Assembly (NCBI GenBank): GCA_963665525.1 | Contig: OY762280.1 | Span: 2,170,001-2,234,000, forward strand | Reading direction: 5' to 3' | Length of the DNA stretch: 64,000 bases | DNA from: UBA12077 sp963665525 | Lineage (GTDB): Bacteria > Bacteroidota > Bacteroidia > Bacteroidales > UBA12077 | Shown: piece after piece, positions 36,583-45,572 of the stretch | Layout: every line of letters begins with the position of its first letter | How positions within the stretch are numbered: position 1 is the first letter of the stretch | Notes under the pieces: generated by a model | What the model saw: the letters and a program-made list of their open reading frames with translations, nothing else | The model's database searches: none | What the model was told of the DNA's origin: nothing | Translations under genes and position numbers: made by a program

Positions 36583-36602
36583 ATGATCTTATTTTAAATA
36601 AT

Positions 36603-36639
36603 AAAAGGGCTAAATGAATAATCTTCAAATAGCCCTTTT
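36603..36639. terminator. Bidirectional terminator before purC
   Basis: Arms AAAAGGGCTA and TAGCCCTTTT (10 bp) around a 17-nt loop, followed by a T-rich run. It lies between the convergent wHTH and purC genes. Confidence 0.75.
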
Positions 36640-36656
36640 CTTTTTAGTTGTATTTT

Positions 36657-37610
36657 CTATAATAACTCGTTCAACTTATCCGTCACATTCTTTTCTATAC
36701 GATTTAAAACTTCACTGGCATCGGCTTTTTGAAATTTATCGCCGGTAATACTTTCATAAAGTTCTACATAACGATCCGAAACCTGATTCACAAATTCTTC
36801 CGGCATTTCAGGTACTTGTTGTCCTTCTTCTCCCTGGAATCCTTTTTTCATTAACCACTCACGAACAAATTCTTTAGAAAGTTGCTTTTGATTTTCGCCT
36901 TTAGCAAATCTTTCTTCGTATCCTTCTTTATAGAAATATCTTGATGAGTCTGGCGTATGAATTTCATCAATCAGGTAAATTTGACCATCTTTTTTACCAA
37001 ACTCATATTTAGTATCAACTAATATCAAACCCATTTCATCAGCTATCTCACTACCCCTTTTAAAAAGCTCAAGCGATATTCTTTCCAGCTCTTTATACTC
37101 TTCTTCTGAAACTAATCCTTGAGCAATAATTTCTTCTCTAGAAATATTTTCGTCGTGAGCTCCCTGTTCTGCTTTTGTGGTCGGAGTTAAAATTGGCTCT
37201 GCAAACCTTTGATGTTCTTTCATTCCATCAGGAATTGGAACACCACAAATACTTCTGTTTCCCTTTTTATATTCTCTCCACGAACTTCCTGTTAAATATC
37301 CTCTAACAATCATTTCAATTGGATAAGTATTAACGAAATGTCCGATGGTAACCATAGGATCTGGAACACTAATTTTCCAGTTAGGAACAATATCAGAAGT
37401 TGCATCTAAAAATTTATCTGCAATTTGATTTAAAACTTGTCCTTTAAATGGAATTCCTTTAGGTAAAACAACATCGAAAGCCGAAATACGGTCGCTTACA
37501 ACCATAACCAGGTATTCATTGTTGATATTATAAACGTCGCGGACTTTTCCATTATAAACCCCTTTTTGTTTCGGGAAATTAAACTCTGTTTTTACAACTG
37601 CTTGTGCCAT
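36657..37610 (-). CDS. purC: Phosphoribosylaminoimidazole-succinocarboxamide synthase
   Basis: A 317-residue SAICAR synthetase, the purine biosynthesis step that joins aspartate to CAIR using ATP. Key motifs are GKVRDVYNI (nucleotide loop), VVSDRISAFDVVLP, EMIVRGYLTGSSWREY and DEIHTPDSSRY. Length and motif order match the longer bacterial/yeast form. No other purine gene is near. It lies 26 bp downstream of phoH on the same strand and may be co-transcribed with it. Confidence 0.96.
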   Translation of the reverse strand: MAQAVVKTEFNFPKQKGVYNGKVRDVYNINNEYLVMVVSDRISAFDVVLPKGIPFKGQVLNQIADKFLDATSDIVPNWKISVPDPMVTIGHFVNTYPIEMIVRGYLTGSSWREYKKGNRSICGVPIPDGMKEHQRFAEPILTPTTKAEQGAHDENISREEIIAQGLVSEEEYKELERISLELFKRGSEIADEMGLILVDTKYEFGKKDGQIYLIDEIHTPDSSRYFYKEGYEERFAKGENQKQLSKEFVREWLMKKGFQGEEGQQVPEMPEEFVNQVSDRYVELYESITGDKFQKADASEVLNRIEKNVTDKLNELL

Positions 37611-37636
37611 TTTTGCTTGTGATTTGTGTTTGTTAT

Positions 37637-38599
37637 TTAATTTTTAGTATCGTCGGGTTTTAGTTTTTTATATGCATCCACAATATATTTTACCAAATGA
37701 TGCCTTATAATATCACGCTCATCGAAGTTTACTACAGATATACCTTTTATTCCTTTTAATATTTTTAAAGCCTGTAATAAACCAGATTTACTCTGCGGTC
37801 TTAAATCGATTTGCGTTGTATCGCCATTAACAATAAATTTTGCATTCTTACCCATACGTGTAAGAAACATTTTTAACTGGTTAATTGTTGTGTTTTGGGC
37901 CTCATCTAAAATAACAAATGCGTTATCGAGTGTTCTACCACGCATATAAGCTAAAGGTGCTATTTCAATAATTCCATCTTCAATTAACTCGGCCAGTTTA
38001 CGTGGATGAATCATATCCATTAAAGCATCGTAGAGCGGACGCAAGTATGGATCTAACTTCTCTTTTAAATCGCCAGGTAAAAAACCAAGGCTTTCGCCAG
38101 CCTCAACAGCCGGACGAGTTAAAATAATTCTTTTTACTTCTTTATTTTTAAATGCTCTAACCGCTAAAGCTATTGCCGTGTATGTTTTTCCTGAACCGGC
38201 AGGACCAATGGCAAAAAGTAAATCGTTGGTATCATATTCATCAACCAATTTTTGTTGATTTATAGTTCTTGCTTTAATAGGTCTCCCACTGTTACCATAA
38301 ACCAAAGCATCATCACTTTGTTCTTTACGTTTTAGCATGGCAACACCATCGCCTTTTATGAGCGATTTAAACTCATTATCTTCTAGCTTTTTAAATTTTA
38401 AAAAATATTCAATTATTAACTGAAGTTTTTCTTCGAACTCATTAATAAGTGGCTCCTCTCCTTTCACTTTTATTTCATCGCCACGCGCTACAATTTTAAG
38501 TTTTGGGAAAGAGTTTTTTAAAATATCAAGACGGCTATTTTTAGCACCATAAATATTTATTGGATCAATTCCCTCTAAAAAGATAACTTTTTCTATCAT
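37637..38599 (-). CDS. phoH: PhoH-like ATPase
   Basis: A 320-residue protein with an N-terminal KH-like segment and a P-loop ATPase domain. Walker A is IGPAGSGKTY with K138. The PhoH hallmarks are RPAVEAGESLGFLPG, KLDPYLRPLYDAL, and Walker B with LDEAQNTTINQLKMFL. Proteins of this group are linked to RNA metabolism, often beside ybeY, which is not present here. It precedes purC by 26 bp. Confidence 0.93.
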   Translation of the reverse strand: MIEKVIFLEGIDPINIYGAKNSRLDILKNSFPKLKIVARGDEIKVKGEEPLINEFEEKLQLIIEYFLKFKKLEDNEFKSLIKGDGVAMLKRKEQSDDALVYGNSGRPIKARTINQQKLVDEYDTNDLLFAIGPAGSGKTYTAIALAVRAFKNKEVKRIILTRPAVEAGESLGFLPGDLKEKLDPYLRPLYDALMDMIHPRKLAELIEDGIIEIAPLAYMRGRTLDNAFVILDEAQNTTINQLKMFLTRMGKNAKFIVNGDTTQIDLRPQSKSGLLQALKILKGIKGISVVNFDERDIIRHHLVKYIVDAYKKLKPDDTKN

Positions 38600-38861
38600 A
38601 AACCTCCTATAAAACTAATTGTATTTTACTATATATCAGACAACAAAGTTAAGCCATGATCTTTAAGAATCATCGAAAATAGTAAAAAATATTTCAGCCT
38701 AAATCTATTTAAAATGTTAGTTACAACAAAGTTTTAAACATATTTGGATAAATAGCTCATATTTTATAAATATTAAATTGATCTTAGCATTAAAATCTGC
38801 AATAAACCTTTAAATTTGTATCTTTAAAATTGAGATCATTAAAAATGATTACGATTTATAT

Positions 38862-39635
38862 ATGCCAATAATTACCTTAACAACTGACTGGAACAAAAAC
38901 GATTATTATGTAGGTGCTGTTAAAGGCAGCATTTACAGTAGTTGTATTGATGCAAAAGTTGTTGATATTACGCATGAAATAAAAGCATTTAATATTTACC
39001 AGGCTGCTTTTATCTTAAAAAATTGTTACCAGTTTTATCCCAAAGGGAGTGTTCATATTATTGGTGTAAAATCAGAAGCTTATAAAGAACAAAAGCACCT
39101 TATTGCCGAAATCAACGGTCAATATTTTATAGGAACAGACAATGGTATTTTTAGTTTACTTTTTAAAGACGATGCTCCGGTAAAATACATAGAAATTACT
39201 GGTTTTAAAAACAGTAGCTTTCCCGAATTGGATATTTTCACCAAAATAGCCTGCAAACTCATTAAACAGGAAAAACCAGAACCCTTAGGGGTTGAACATA
39301 CTGAAATTGTACGCAGAGTTCCTTTAAGAGCAACTATTGACGAATCTGTTATATCAGGAAGTGTTGTTTATATCGATTCGTTCCAAAATGCGATTACGAA
39401 TGTTTCGAAAGATTTATTTAACAGAATTGGTAATGATCGTACCTTTAAAATATTTGTACAAAGCAATCATTATGTCATTTCAAAGATTAATAAAACATAC
39501 CAGGAAACATCGGTTGGAGAAATACTTGCTATTTTCAACTCTTTAAATTTATTAGAGATCGCAATTAATGGAGGTAATGCAGCCGAATTACTTAACCTAA
39601 ACACAAATTCGTCTATAAGAATTAAATTTCAATAG
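38862..39635 (+). CDS. SAM hydroxide adenosyltransferase (DUF62 family)
   Basis: A 257-residue protein starting MPIITLTTDWNKNDYYVGAVKG. The DUF62 family splits S-adenosylmethionine to adenosine and methionine using hydroxide. Family marks are the N-terminal TLTTDWxxxDxYVGxxKG, DITHEI, and the C-terminal domain with SVVYIDSFQNAITN. The fluorinase/chlorinase relatives share the fold, but nothing nearby suggests halogenation. A TAAATTTG element at 38811-38818 may be its -7 box. It is divergent from phoH and precedes mazG by 90 bp. Confidence 0.9.
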   Translation: MPIITLTTDWNKNDYYVGAVKGSIYSSCIDAKVVDITHEIKAFNIYQAAFILKNCYQFYPKGSVHIIGVKSEAYKEQKHLIAEINGQYFIGTDNGIFSLLFKDDAPVKYIEITGFKNSSFPELDIFTKIACKLIKQEKPEPLGVEHTEIVRRVPLRATIDESVISGSVVYIDSFQNAITNVSKDLFNRIGNDRTFKIFVQSNHYVISKINKTYQETSVGEILAIFNSLNLLEIAINGGNAAELLNLNTNSSIRIKFQ

Positions 39636-39725
39636 AAAATTGGCTATTGGAAATTATAATATAAAAACAACAATCAAAATATGAATAGCTAATGACAAAA
39701 AGTCAAAAGCGAATATCAATATCAC

Positions 39726-40505
39726 ATGAAAAAAGAACTGGAAGCATTCGATCGTTTATTAGAAATAATGGATGAGCTACGAGAAAAATGTCCTTGGGAT
39801 AAGAAGCAAACCTTAGAAAGTTTAAGGACTTTAACCATTGAAGAAACATATGAACTTGCCGATGCCATCATTCAGAAAGATTTGAATGAACTTAAAAAGG
39901 AACTGGGTGATTTGTTATTACATATTGTTTTTTATGCTAAAATTGGATCAGAAAAGAGTGCTTTCGATATTACCGATGTTATAAATGGAATAAACGACAA
40001 GTTAGTTCATCGACACCCACATGTATTTGGCGATGTAAAAGTTCAAGATTTTAAAGAAGTTGAAGAAAATTGGGAACAAATTAAACTTAAAGAAAAAGAT
40101 CGTAAAAAAGCAGTTTTGTCGGGCGTTCCGGAATCGTTACCTGCTTTAGTAAAAGCCAACAGAGTGCAACAAAAAGTTCGCGGCGTTGGATTCGATTGGG
40201 ATGAACGAAGTCAGATTTGGGATAAGGTTAGAGAAGAACTTGGCGAATTGCAAGAAGAAGTTAAATCGAATGACCCAGATAAAATAGAGGCTGAATTTGG
40301 TGATTTATTGTTCAGTATGATTAATGCTGCACGACTTTATGAAATTGATCCTGAAACAGCCCTTGAAAGAACAAACAAAAAATTTATAAAACGATTTAAT
40401 TACCTCGAAGAACAAACATTAAAAAAGGGGATCTCATTAAAAAGCATGTCGCTAGACGAAATGAATGTAATTTGGGAAGCTGCAAAAAAATTTGACGAAT
40501 ATTAA
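39726..40505 (+). CDS. mazG: Nucleoside triphosphate pyrophosphohydrolase
   Basis: A 259-residue tandem-domain MazG. The first domain has LREKCPWDKKQTLESLR and the metal site EETYELADAI...ELGDLLLHIVFYAK; the second repeats it with REELGELQEEV...EFGDLLFSMINAAR. It hydrolyses (d)NTPs, including damaged ones, to monophosphates. Full length and all EExxE/ExxD positions are present. It lies 83 bp before the hybrid kinase and 90 bp after the SAM hydrolase gene. Confidence 0.95.
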   Translation: MKKELEAFDRLLEIMDELREKCPWDKKQTLESLRTLTIEETYELADAIIQKDLNELKKELGDLLLHIVFYAKIGSEKSAFDITDVINGINDKLVHRHPHVFGDVKVQDFKEVEENWEQIKLKEKDRKKAVLSGVPESLPALVKANRVQQKVRGVGFDWDERSQIWDKVREELGELQEEVKSNDPDKIEAEFGDLLFSMINAARLYEIDPETALERTNKKFIKRFNYLEEQTLKKGISLKSMSLDEMNVIWEAAKKFDEY

Positions 40506-40588
40506 AAAATATTCTAAAATTTTATAGTTTATTCTGAAACATTTAATTTTAAGTAACGTTTTACCATAAAACAACTTACTTTAAGATA

Positions 40589-43453
40589 ATGTACAAGAAT
40601 TATACGCGAGAGGAACTTATTCATAAGATGAATAAGCTGGAGAAGGAGAATAAAATTTTAAAAAAATCTCTTTCTGATGGAGATTTTTTTAAAATTTTAG
40701 ATGCTATTCCTGTACCCATTTTCTTTAAAAATATTGAGGGAAGATACATTTTTTGCAATCAAGCATTTGCTGATTATGATAATATTCCAAGAGAAAAAAT
40801 TATTGGAGCCAGTACGTATGATCTATTTCCATTCGAACAGGCTAAACAGTACGAAGAAGATGATAAAGAGCTATTTGTAAGCAAAGGCAGTACAACATTT
40901 CCACATTCAGCTATCATCAATGGTAAGAATCGGCATTTCCTGGTATATCGCTCTTATATAGATAAAAAAAACTTAGAACAAGATGGTGTTATCGGTGTAA
41001 TTATAGATCTTACTGATAAAAAATCGATTGAATCCAGGTTATTTGAAAGTGAATCAAGATATAAGACCCTTTTTGAAAATGCACAAATTGGAATATATCA
41101 AACCTCTGTTGAAGGAAACATTTTAGAAGCCAATCCGGCCATTATTAAAATGCTTGAGTTTGATTCTTTTGAAGATTTGCAGAAACGAAATCTTGAAACA
41201 GAGAAGGTATACGTACAATCCATGCGTTCAAAATTCAAGAGTTTAATTGAAAAGGACGGGTTTGTAAAAGACCTTGAATCCATCTGGAAAACCAAATACA
41301 ATGAGTTGATTATTGTTAAAGAAACTGCACGAGCAATATATAATACAGAAGGTCGAATAACTCATTATGAGGGTTTTGTTGAAAATATTACAGAACGTAA
41401 AATTGCAGAAAGCAAGCTAAAAGAAAACGAAAAATTCTTCAGGAATATCTCAGAAAATATGCTTGAAATGATCAGCCTTGCTGATGCTGATGGAACTTTT
41501 AAATACGTTAGCGAATCTCACTTTAAGTATTTACAATATAAACCAGAAGACCTAATCGGCAAAAATATATTTGAATTAATGCATCCTGATGATTTACAAA
41601 GAATACAGGCAGTTTTTAAAGAAATGCTTGATAAAAAAATCTCAGGGCAAGATGAATTAAGATATAAAAAAGCGGATGGTTCGTACCTTTGGATAGAAGT
41701 TTCTGGTAAATTCATTTTAAATCAGGATGGAGAAATTGAATCGGTTGTATTTGTGAGTCGTGATATTGAAGAAAGGAGAAAATCACGACAAAATTTAAAA
41801 TTCTTATCAAATACAGCACTAACATTCTTAGGGCTTACTGTTGAACATGATATCTTTAATTTCATTGGCAAACAGTTACACCGACATTTACCTAATTGCT
41901 TAGTTCTTGTAACTCAATATTACAAGGAATCCAATCAACTTGAGCTCAAAAATCTTTTTGGCTTTGATAGTATCATTGAAAAGATTTTAAAATTTATTGG
42001 CAAGCATCCTGTTGGTTTGAAAATGAGTCTTGATCTTAAAGAATTAGATTTTCACAATGGTAAACTGAATAAGATAGAAATTAAAAAATTCAGGAATTAT
42101 ATTGATAAGATTCCTCCTCTTCTATTCGATCAATTAGTTAAATTAATCAACATTAATGACTTTTATTATATAGGTTTAACTATTGAAAATACCTTATATG
42201 GTAATATAGGAATCATTCCATTAAACAACTCGGTTATTGAAGACTTCAAAACCATTGAAACCTTTGTTTATCAAGCCTCTATTACTTTATACCGACAAGA
42301 AATTGAGAAACAATTAGAAGAAGCTAAAGAACTTGCCATTAAGGCCGATAAACTTAAGTCGGAGTTTTTAGCCAATATGTCGCATGAAATCCGAACTCCA
42401 ATGAATGGAATATTAGGATTTGCCCAGCTTCTATCTAAAAAAGAATATGATGATGATTACACTAAAAAATATCTTAATATAATTCATAATAACAGTAAGC
42501 TATTACTTAACTTAATTAATGATATTATTGATATTTCAAAGATTGAGGCAGAACAGCTTATTATTAAAAATACTGAAGTATGTATTCATGATATTTGCAA
42601 TGATATCTATACTACCTTTTCATCGCAGCTAAATAATAATACAAACAAGGAAGTACAGTTAAGATTTGCAGAAAATAAAGAATGTAAAAAGACTGTACTT
42701 ACTGACAAAAACAGGTTACATCAAATTCTTGTCAATTTAATTGGTAATGCTGTAAAATTTACACACCATGGATTTATTGAGTTTGGATACCATATTCAAA
42801 AAAACAAAGAATTTATTGAGTTCTATGTAAAAGATACTGGCATAGGTATTTCTGAAGAACATCAAAAAATAATTTTTGATCGGTTTAAACAAGCAGATAG
42901 TACTTCGACTCGTAAATATGGAGGAACAGGACTTGGACTTGCTATTTCAAAACAATTAACTGAGCTAATGGGTGGAAAAATCTGGTTAGAATCTGAAATT
43001 AATAAAGGTTCGGAATTTAAATTTATCATTCCATATCAACCTGTAAAATCGAAACCTATCATAGAAGAAGCTGTTCTAAGTACAAAAGAACTTAACACTA
43101 AAACCATCTTAATTGTTGAAGATGACTACACTAGTTTTCTGTTCCTTGAAACTATATTAAACTTACAAGGAGCAAAAGTTTTACATGCTCATTCGGCGTC
43201 GGCATGTTTTGAGATATTACATCTACATCCTAAAATTGATCTTATTTTAATGGATATTCAACTTCCTAAAATGAATGGTTACGAAGCCACTAAATTAATA
43301 CGAAAAGAATATAAAGAAATTCCAATAATAGCTCAAACAGCCAATGCTATGGAAGGAGATCGAGAAAAAGCTTTGGAGGCTGGATGTAATGATTATATCA
43401 CTAAGCCTATTAATCAAATGGAATTAATCGATAAAATACAATCTTTAATATAA
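40589..43453 (+). CDS. Soluble hybrid histidine kinase (PAS, GAF-like, REC)
   Basis: A 954-residue cytoplasmic hybrid kinase without transmembrane helices. It has an N-terminal coiled coil (about 5-30), three PAS domains (about 32-150, 155-275 and 280-405), and a GAF-like region (about 405-575) ending in a coiled coil. The H box follows with H599 in ANMSHEIRTPMNGILGF, then the ATPase domain (NLIGNAVKFT, DTGIGI, GGTGLGLAI) and a C-terminal receiver with D889 in LILMDIQLPKMNG. The second PAS (YKTLFENAQIGIYQT) closely resembles one in the kinase at 30687-33731. The phosphate should pass on to an unlinked Hpt or receiver; none is adjacent. Confidence 0.93.
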   Translation: MYKNYTREELIHKMNKLEKENKILKKSLSDGDFFKILDAIPVPIFFKNIEGRYIFCNQAFADYDNIPREKIIGASTYDLFPFEQAKQYEEDDKELFVSKGSTTFPHSAIINGKNRHFLVYRSYIDKKNLEQDGVIGVIIDLTDKKSIESRLFESESRYKTLFENAQIGIYQTSVEGNILEANPAIIKMLEFDSFEDLQKRNLETEKVYVQSMRSKFKSLIEKDGFVKDLESIWKTKYNELIIVKETARAIYNTEGRITHYEGFVENITERKIAESKLKENEKFFRNISENMLEMISLADADGTFKYVSESHFKYLQYKPEDLIGKNIFELMHPDDLQRIQAVFKEMLDKKISGQDELRYKKADGSYLWIEVSGKFILNQDGEIESVVFVSRDIEERRKSRQNLKFLSNTALTFLGLTVEHDIFNFIGKQLHRHLPNCLVLVTQYYKESNQLELKNLFGFDSIIEKILKFIGKHPVGLKMSLDLKELDFHNGKLNKIEIKKFRNYIDKIPPLLFDQLVKLININDFYYIGLTIENTLYGNIGIIPLNNSVIEDFKTIETFVYQASITLYRQEIEKQLEEAKELAIKADKLKSEFLANMSHEIRTPMNGILGFAQLLSKKEYDDDYTKKYLNIIHNNSKLLLNLINDIIDISKIEAEQLIIKNTEVCIHDICNDIYTTFSSQLNNNTNKEVQLRFAENKECKKTVLTDKNRLHQILVNLIGNAVKFTHHGFIEFGYHIQKNKEFIEFYVKDTGIGISEEHQKIIFDRFKQADSTSTRKYGGTGLGLAISKQLTELMGGKIWLESEINKGSEFKFIIPYQPVKSKPIIEEAVLSTKELNTKTILIVEDDYTSFLFLETILNLQGAKVLHAHSASACFEILHLHPKIDLILMDIQLPKMNGYEATKLIRKEYKEIPIIAQTANAMEGDREKALEAGCNDYITKPINQMELIDKIQSLI

Positions 43454-43468
43454 ATATTTATTTAATAA

Positions 43469-43492
43469 AAAATCCGCTGAACAGCGGATTTT
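43469..43492. terminator. Bidirectional terminator
   Basis: Stem AAAATCCGCT / AGCGGATTTT (10 bp) with a GAAC loop and T/A-rich flanks, between the convergent hybrid kinase and DUF5606-type genes. Confidence 0.85.
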
Positions 43493-43497
43493 ATTTT

Positions 43498-43956
43498 TTA
43501 TTCTTTATTCTCTTTTTTGGATTCTGATGGTTCCTTGTCCTTTTTAGTTTCATCAGCCTGTTCTGTTTCTTCTTCCTCGAAATTTAGCATCTCGAATTTA
43601 TGAAGTATATTATACCAGTTAATTACTTTCTTAATATCTGAAACATAAACTCTATCTCTATCATAATCAGGTAAAGCATCTGCAAAGTATTTTTTTAATT
43701 CATCGGCAGAAGATTTGTGATTAATTGCTGCTTCCCCATTTTCCTTATCAAAAATCGCTTTAAAAACATCTTTCAAAGGCACATCCTCTGTGTCAGTAAA
43801 AATGGCTATATCTTCTAAGGCACTAATTTTAGCTGTAGCACTAGCGTTCATTCTCTTTTGATCTTCAAGCGACTCAACTATAATACCTGTTCTACCTTGC
43901 GAGATGAATTTAAATAATCCACCATGGCCTGAAATTGATAAAATATCTTTTAACAT
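43498..43956 (-). CDS. DUF5606-type protein
   Basis: A 152-residue soluble protein. The N-terminal part (MLKDILSISGHGGLFKFISQ, then GRTGIIVESL and SALEDIAIFTD) has the look of the Bacteroidota family I know as DUF5606, with a small beta-rich barrel followed by a helical domain (about 60-120). The C-terminus is a disordered Glu/Lys tail (EEEETEQADETKKDKE). Function is unknown; some members sit near protein-folding genes. It stands alone upstream of a 100-bp gap. Confidence 0.8.
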   Translation of the reverse strand: MLKDILSISGHGGLFKFISQGRTGIIVESLEDQKRMNASATAKISALEDIAIFTDTEDVPLKDVFKAIFDKENGEAAINHKSSADELKKYFADALPDYDRDRVYVSDIKKVINWYNILHKFEMLNFEEEETEQADETKKDKEPSESKKENKE

Positions 43957-44056
43957 AAACTCTGGTTTTTATTTTTTATGAATTGCAAAAATACAATTCC
44001 ATTCAATATTCAAAAATAGTTTTATAAAATAATACCTAAAAAGATAATATTAAATT

Positions 44057-44245
44057 TTATTTCTTAAAAAACACCCGATATAAATTAGCAAAACCTATGG
44101 CAAATATAAATCCTGCAAAAAAATGAAGAACTTCTAAATCAATTTTCTTAAGATAATCATCTCCTAAATAATGAACTAATAATGCAAGCGCAATAAGCAC
44201 AATAGACAATATTACATTTGCTCTCTTATTTAACTTATTAAACAT
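44057..44245 (-). CDS. Small two-helix membrane protein
   Basis: A 62-residue protein with two hydrophobic segments (ILSIVLIALALLVHYLG and FFAGFIFAIGFANLYRVFF) and lysine-rich ends. It is short but well composed, with an ATG and a clean position just upstream of the TerB/DnaJ gene... in the same minus-strand run it is the last gene, 18 bp after the J-domain gene. The family is not recognised. Confidence 0.6.
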   Translation of the reverse strand: MFNKLNKRANVILSIVLIALALLVHYLGDDYLKKIDLEVLHFFAGFIFAIGFANLYRVFFKK

Positions 44246-44263
44246 ATATTCTTAAAATTTTTA

Positions 44264-44983
44264 TTATTTAATACCTCGTTCTTTTTTAATCTTTTCATAA
44301 GCTTCGTTCACCTTTTGGAATTTTTCTTTTGCTTGTTTCTGAAAATCCTCTCCTAAATGACTTACTTTATCCGGATGAAATTTAACTGCCATTTTGCGAT
44401 ATGCTTTCTTAATTTCGTCTTCGCTGGCATTTCTATCTATTTCTAATATCTTATAAGCAGAATCCACATCCTCGACAAACATTGACTTAATTGATTCAAA
44501 ATCTCTCGAGTTTATTCCAATATATCCGGCAATTGAAGCAATGGTATTTAACTCTGATATATCAACCTGTCCATCTGCCTTAGCAACACCAAATAATATA
44601 TGAAGCAACTGCAATCGTGAGGAGTAATCCAGATGCTGTTTTACTTGCATTCCAACCGACTGAACAGGAATATTTTGATTCAAAATATCGCGAAGCATCT
44701 GGAGTGCCTCCCCTGCAGAATCTTCCCCAAATTGCTGAATGAAATATTTTTTTACGTAGTTTAATTCCGATTTAAGAACACGACCGTCGGCTTTCATAAC
44801 TGCAGCCACCAACACTAAAAGTGTCATTGCAAAACTCCCTGTTGTGGTATTAGTATGTCCTTTTGTTCTTTCAAATTCCGGGGTTTCTAATAATGAGCCT
44901 AAAGTAAAGCCAATGATTCCACCAATAGGTCCTAAAAATGCCCATCCTAATCCTCCTGCTATCCATTTCCCGAATTTTCCCAT
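44264..44983 (-). CDS. TerB-DnaJ domain protein (DjlA-like)
   Basis: A 239-residue protein. The N-terminus is glycine-rich and hydrophobic (WIAGGLGWAFLGPIGGIIGF), a probable membrane hairpin. A TerB-like helical domain follows (about 50-165) with the VMKADGRV and VAKADGQV acidic motifs. The C-terminal J domain (about 175-239) has the HPD motif (FHPDKV), so it can stimulate an Hsp70. The arrangement matches DjlA-type co-chaperones. Its start lies one base past the stop of coaE, implying coupling. Confidence 0.9.
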   Translation of the reverse strand: MGKFGKWIAGGLGWAFLGPIGGIIGFTLGSLLETPEFERTKGHTNTTTGSFAMTLLVLVAAVMKADGRVLKSELNYVKKYFIQQFGEDSAGEALQMLRDILNQNIPVQSVGMQVKQHLDYSSRLQLLHILFGVAKADGQVDISELNTIASIAGYIGINSRDFESIKSMFVEDVDSAYKILEIDRNASEDEIKKAYRKMAVKFHPDKVSHLGEDFQKQAKEKFQKVNEAYEKIKKERGIK

Positions 44984-44984
44984 T

Positions 44985-45572
44985 CTATTTAATCGTATTT
45001 AAAATTTTATGATGTATTTGTAATATCTGTGGTAATACCATTTCTTTTCCAGAATTGTAAATTGTGAAATCTGCAAGATTCATTCGTTCTTTATCACTTA
45101 ACTGATTTTTCATCCTTCTTTTCACATCATCACCACTAACATGATCTCTTTTTTTTACTCTATCCATTCTTATTAACTCATCGGCATGCACATTTATTGT
45201 AAAATCCATCTCTTTATGAGCATTGCTTTCGAATAAGATAGCTGCTTCTTCAATAACATACTTAGCACTCTGTTGCTGTTTTATCCAGGTATAAAAATAT
45301 TGATGTACTTTAGGATGAATTATTGAATTAATAGTTTTAAGAGCTTCCTGATCGTTAAAAATAATTGTAGCCAATTTTGCCCTATCGACCCCTTTCGATG
45401 CGTATATGTCACCAAAGTAGTTTTTTATTTGCTGAATTACCTCTGGGTCTTTATTTAAGATTTCTTTGGCTTCGAAATCTGCATTAAAAACCGGGATTCC
45501 TAACCGAATAAACACTTGACTAACCAAGCTTTTACCACTTCCGATACCTCCTGTTAATCCAACCTTAATCAT
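44985..45572 (-). CDS. coaE: Dephospho-CoA kinase
   Basis: A 195-residue P-loop kinase that catalyses the last step of coenzyme A synthesis. Walker A is GGIGSGKS at residues 8-15; FNADFEAKEIL and EEAAILFES are typical CoaE segments, and RVKKRDH lies in the lid region. It overlaps the YbbR gene upstream by 8 bp (AATGATTAA) and nearly touches the DjlA-like gene downstream. Linkage yajC-ybbR-coaE is common in Bacteroidota. Confidence 0.95.
   Translation of the reverse strand: MIKVGLTGGIGSGKSLVSQVFIRLGIPVFNADFEAKEILNKDPEVIQQIKNYFGDIYASKGVDRAKLATIIFNDQEALKTINSIIHPKVHQYFYTWIKQQQSAKYVIEEAAILFESNAHKEMDFTINVHADELIRMDRVKKRDHVSGDDVKRRMKNQLSDKERMNLADFTIYNSGKEMVLPQILQIHHKILNTIK

Noticed and set aside
38862..39635. 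Fluorinase/chlorinase-type halogenating enzyme
   Set aside because: It has the fold, but context and sequence fit the common SAM hydroxide adenosyltransferase family.
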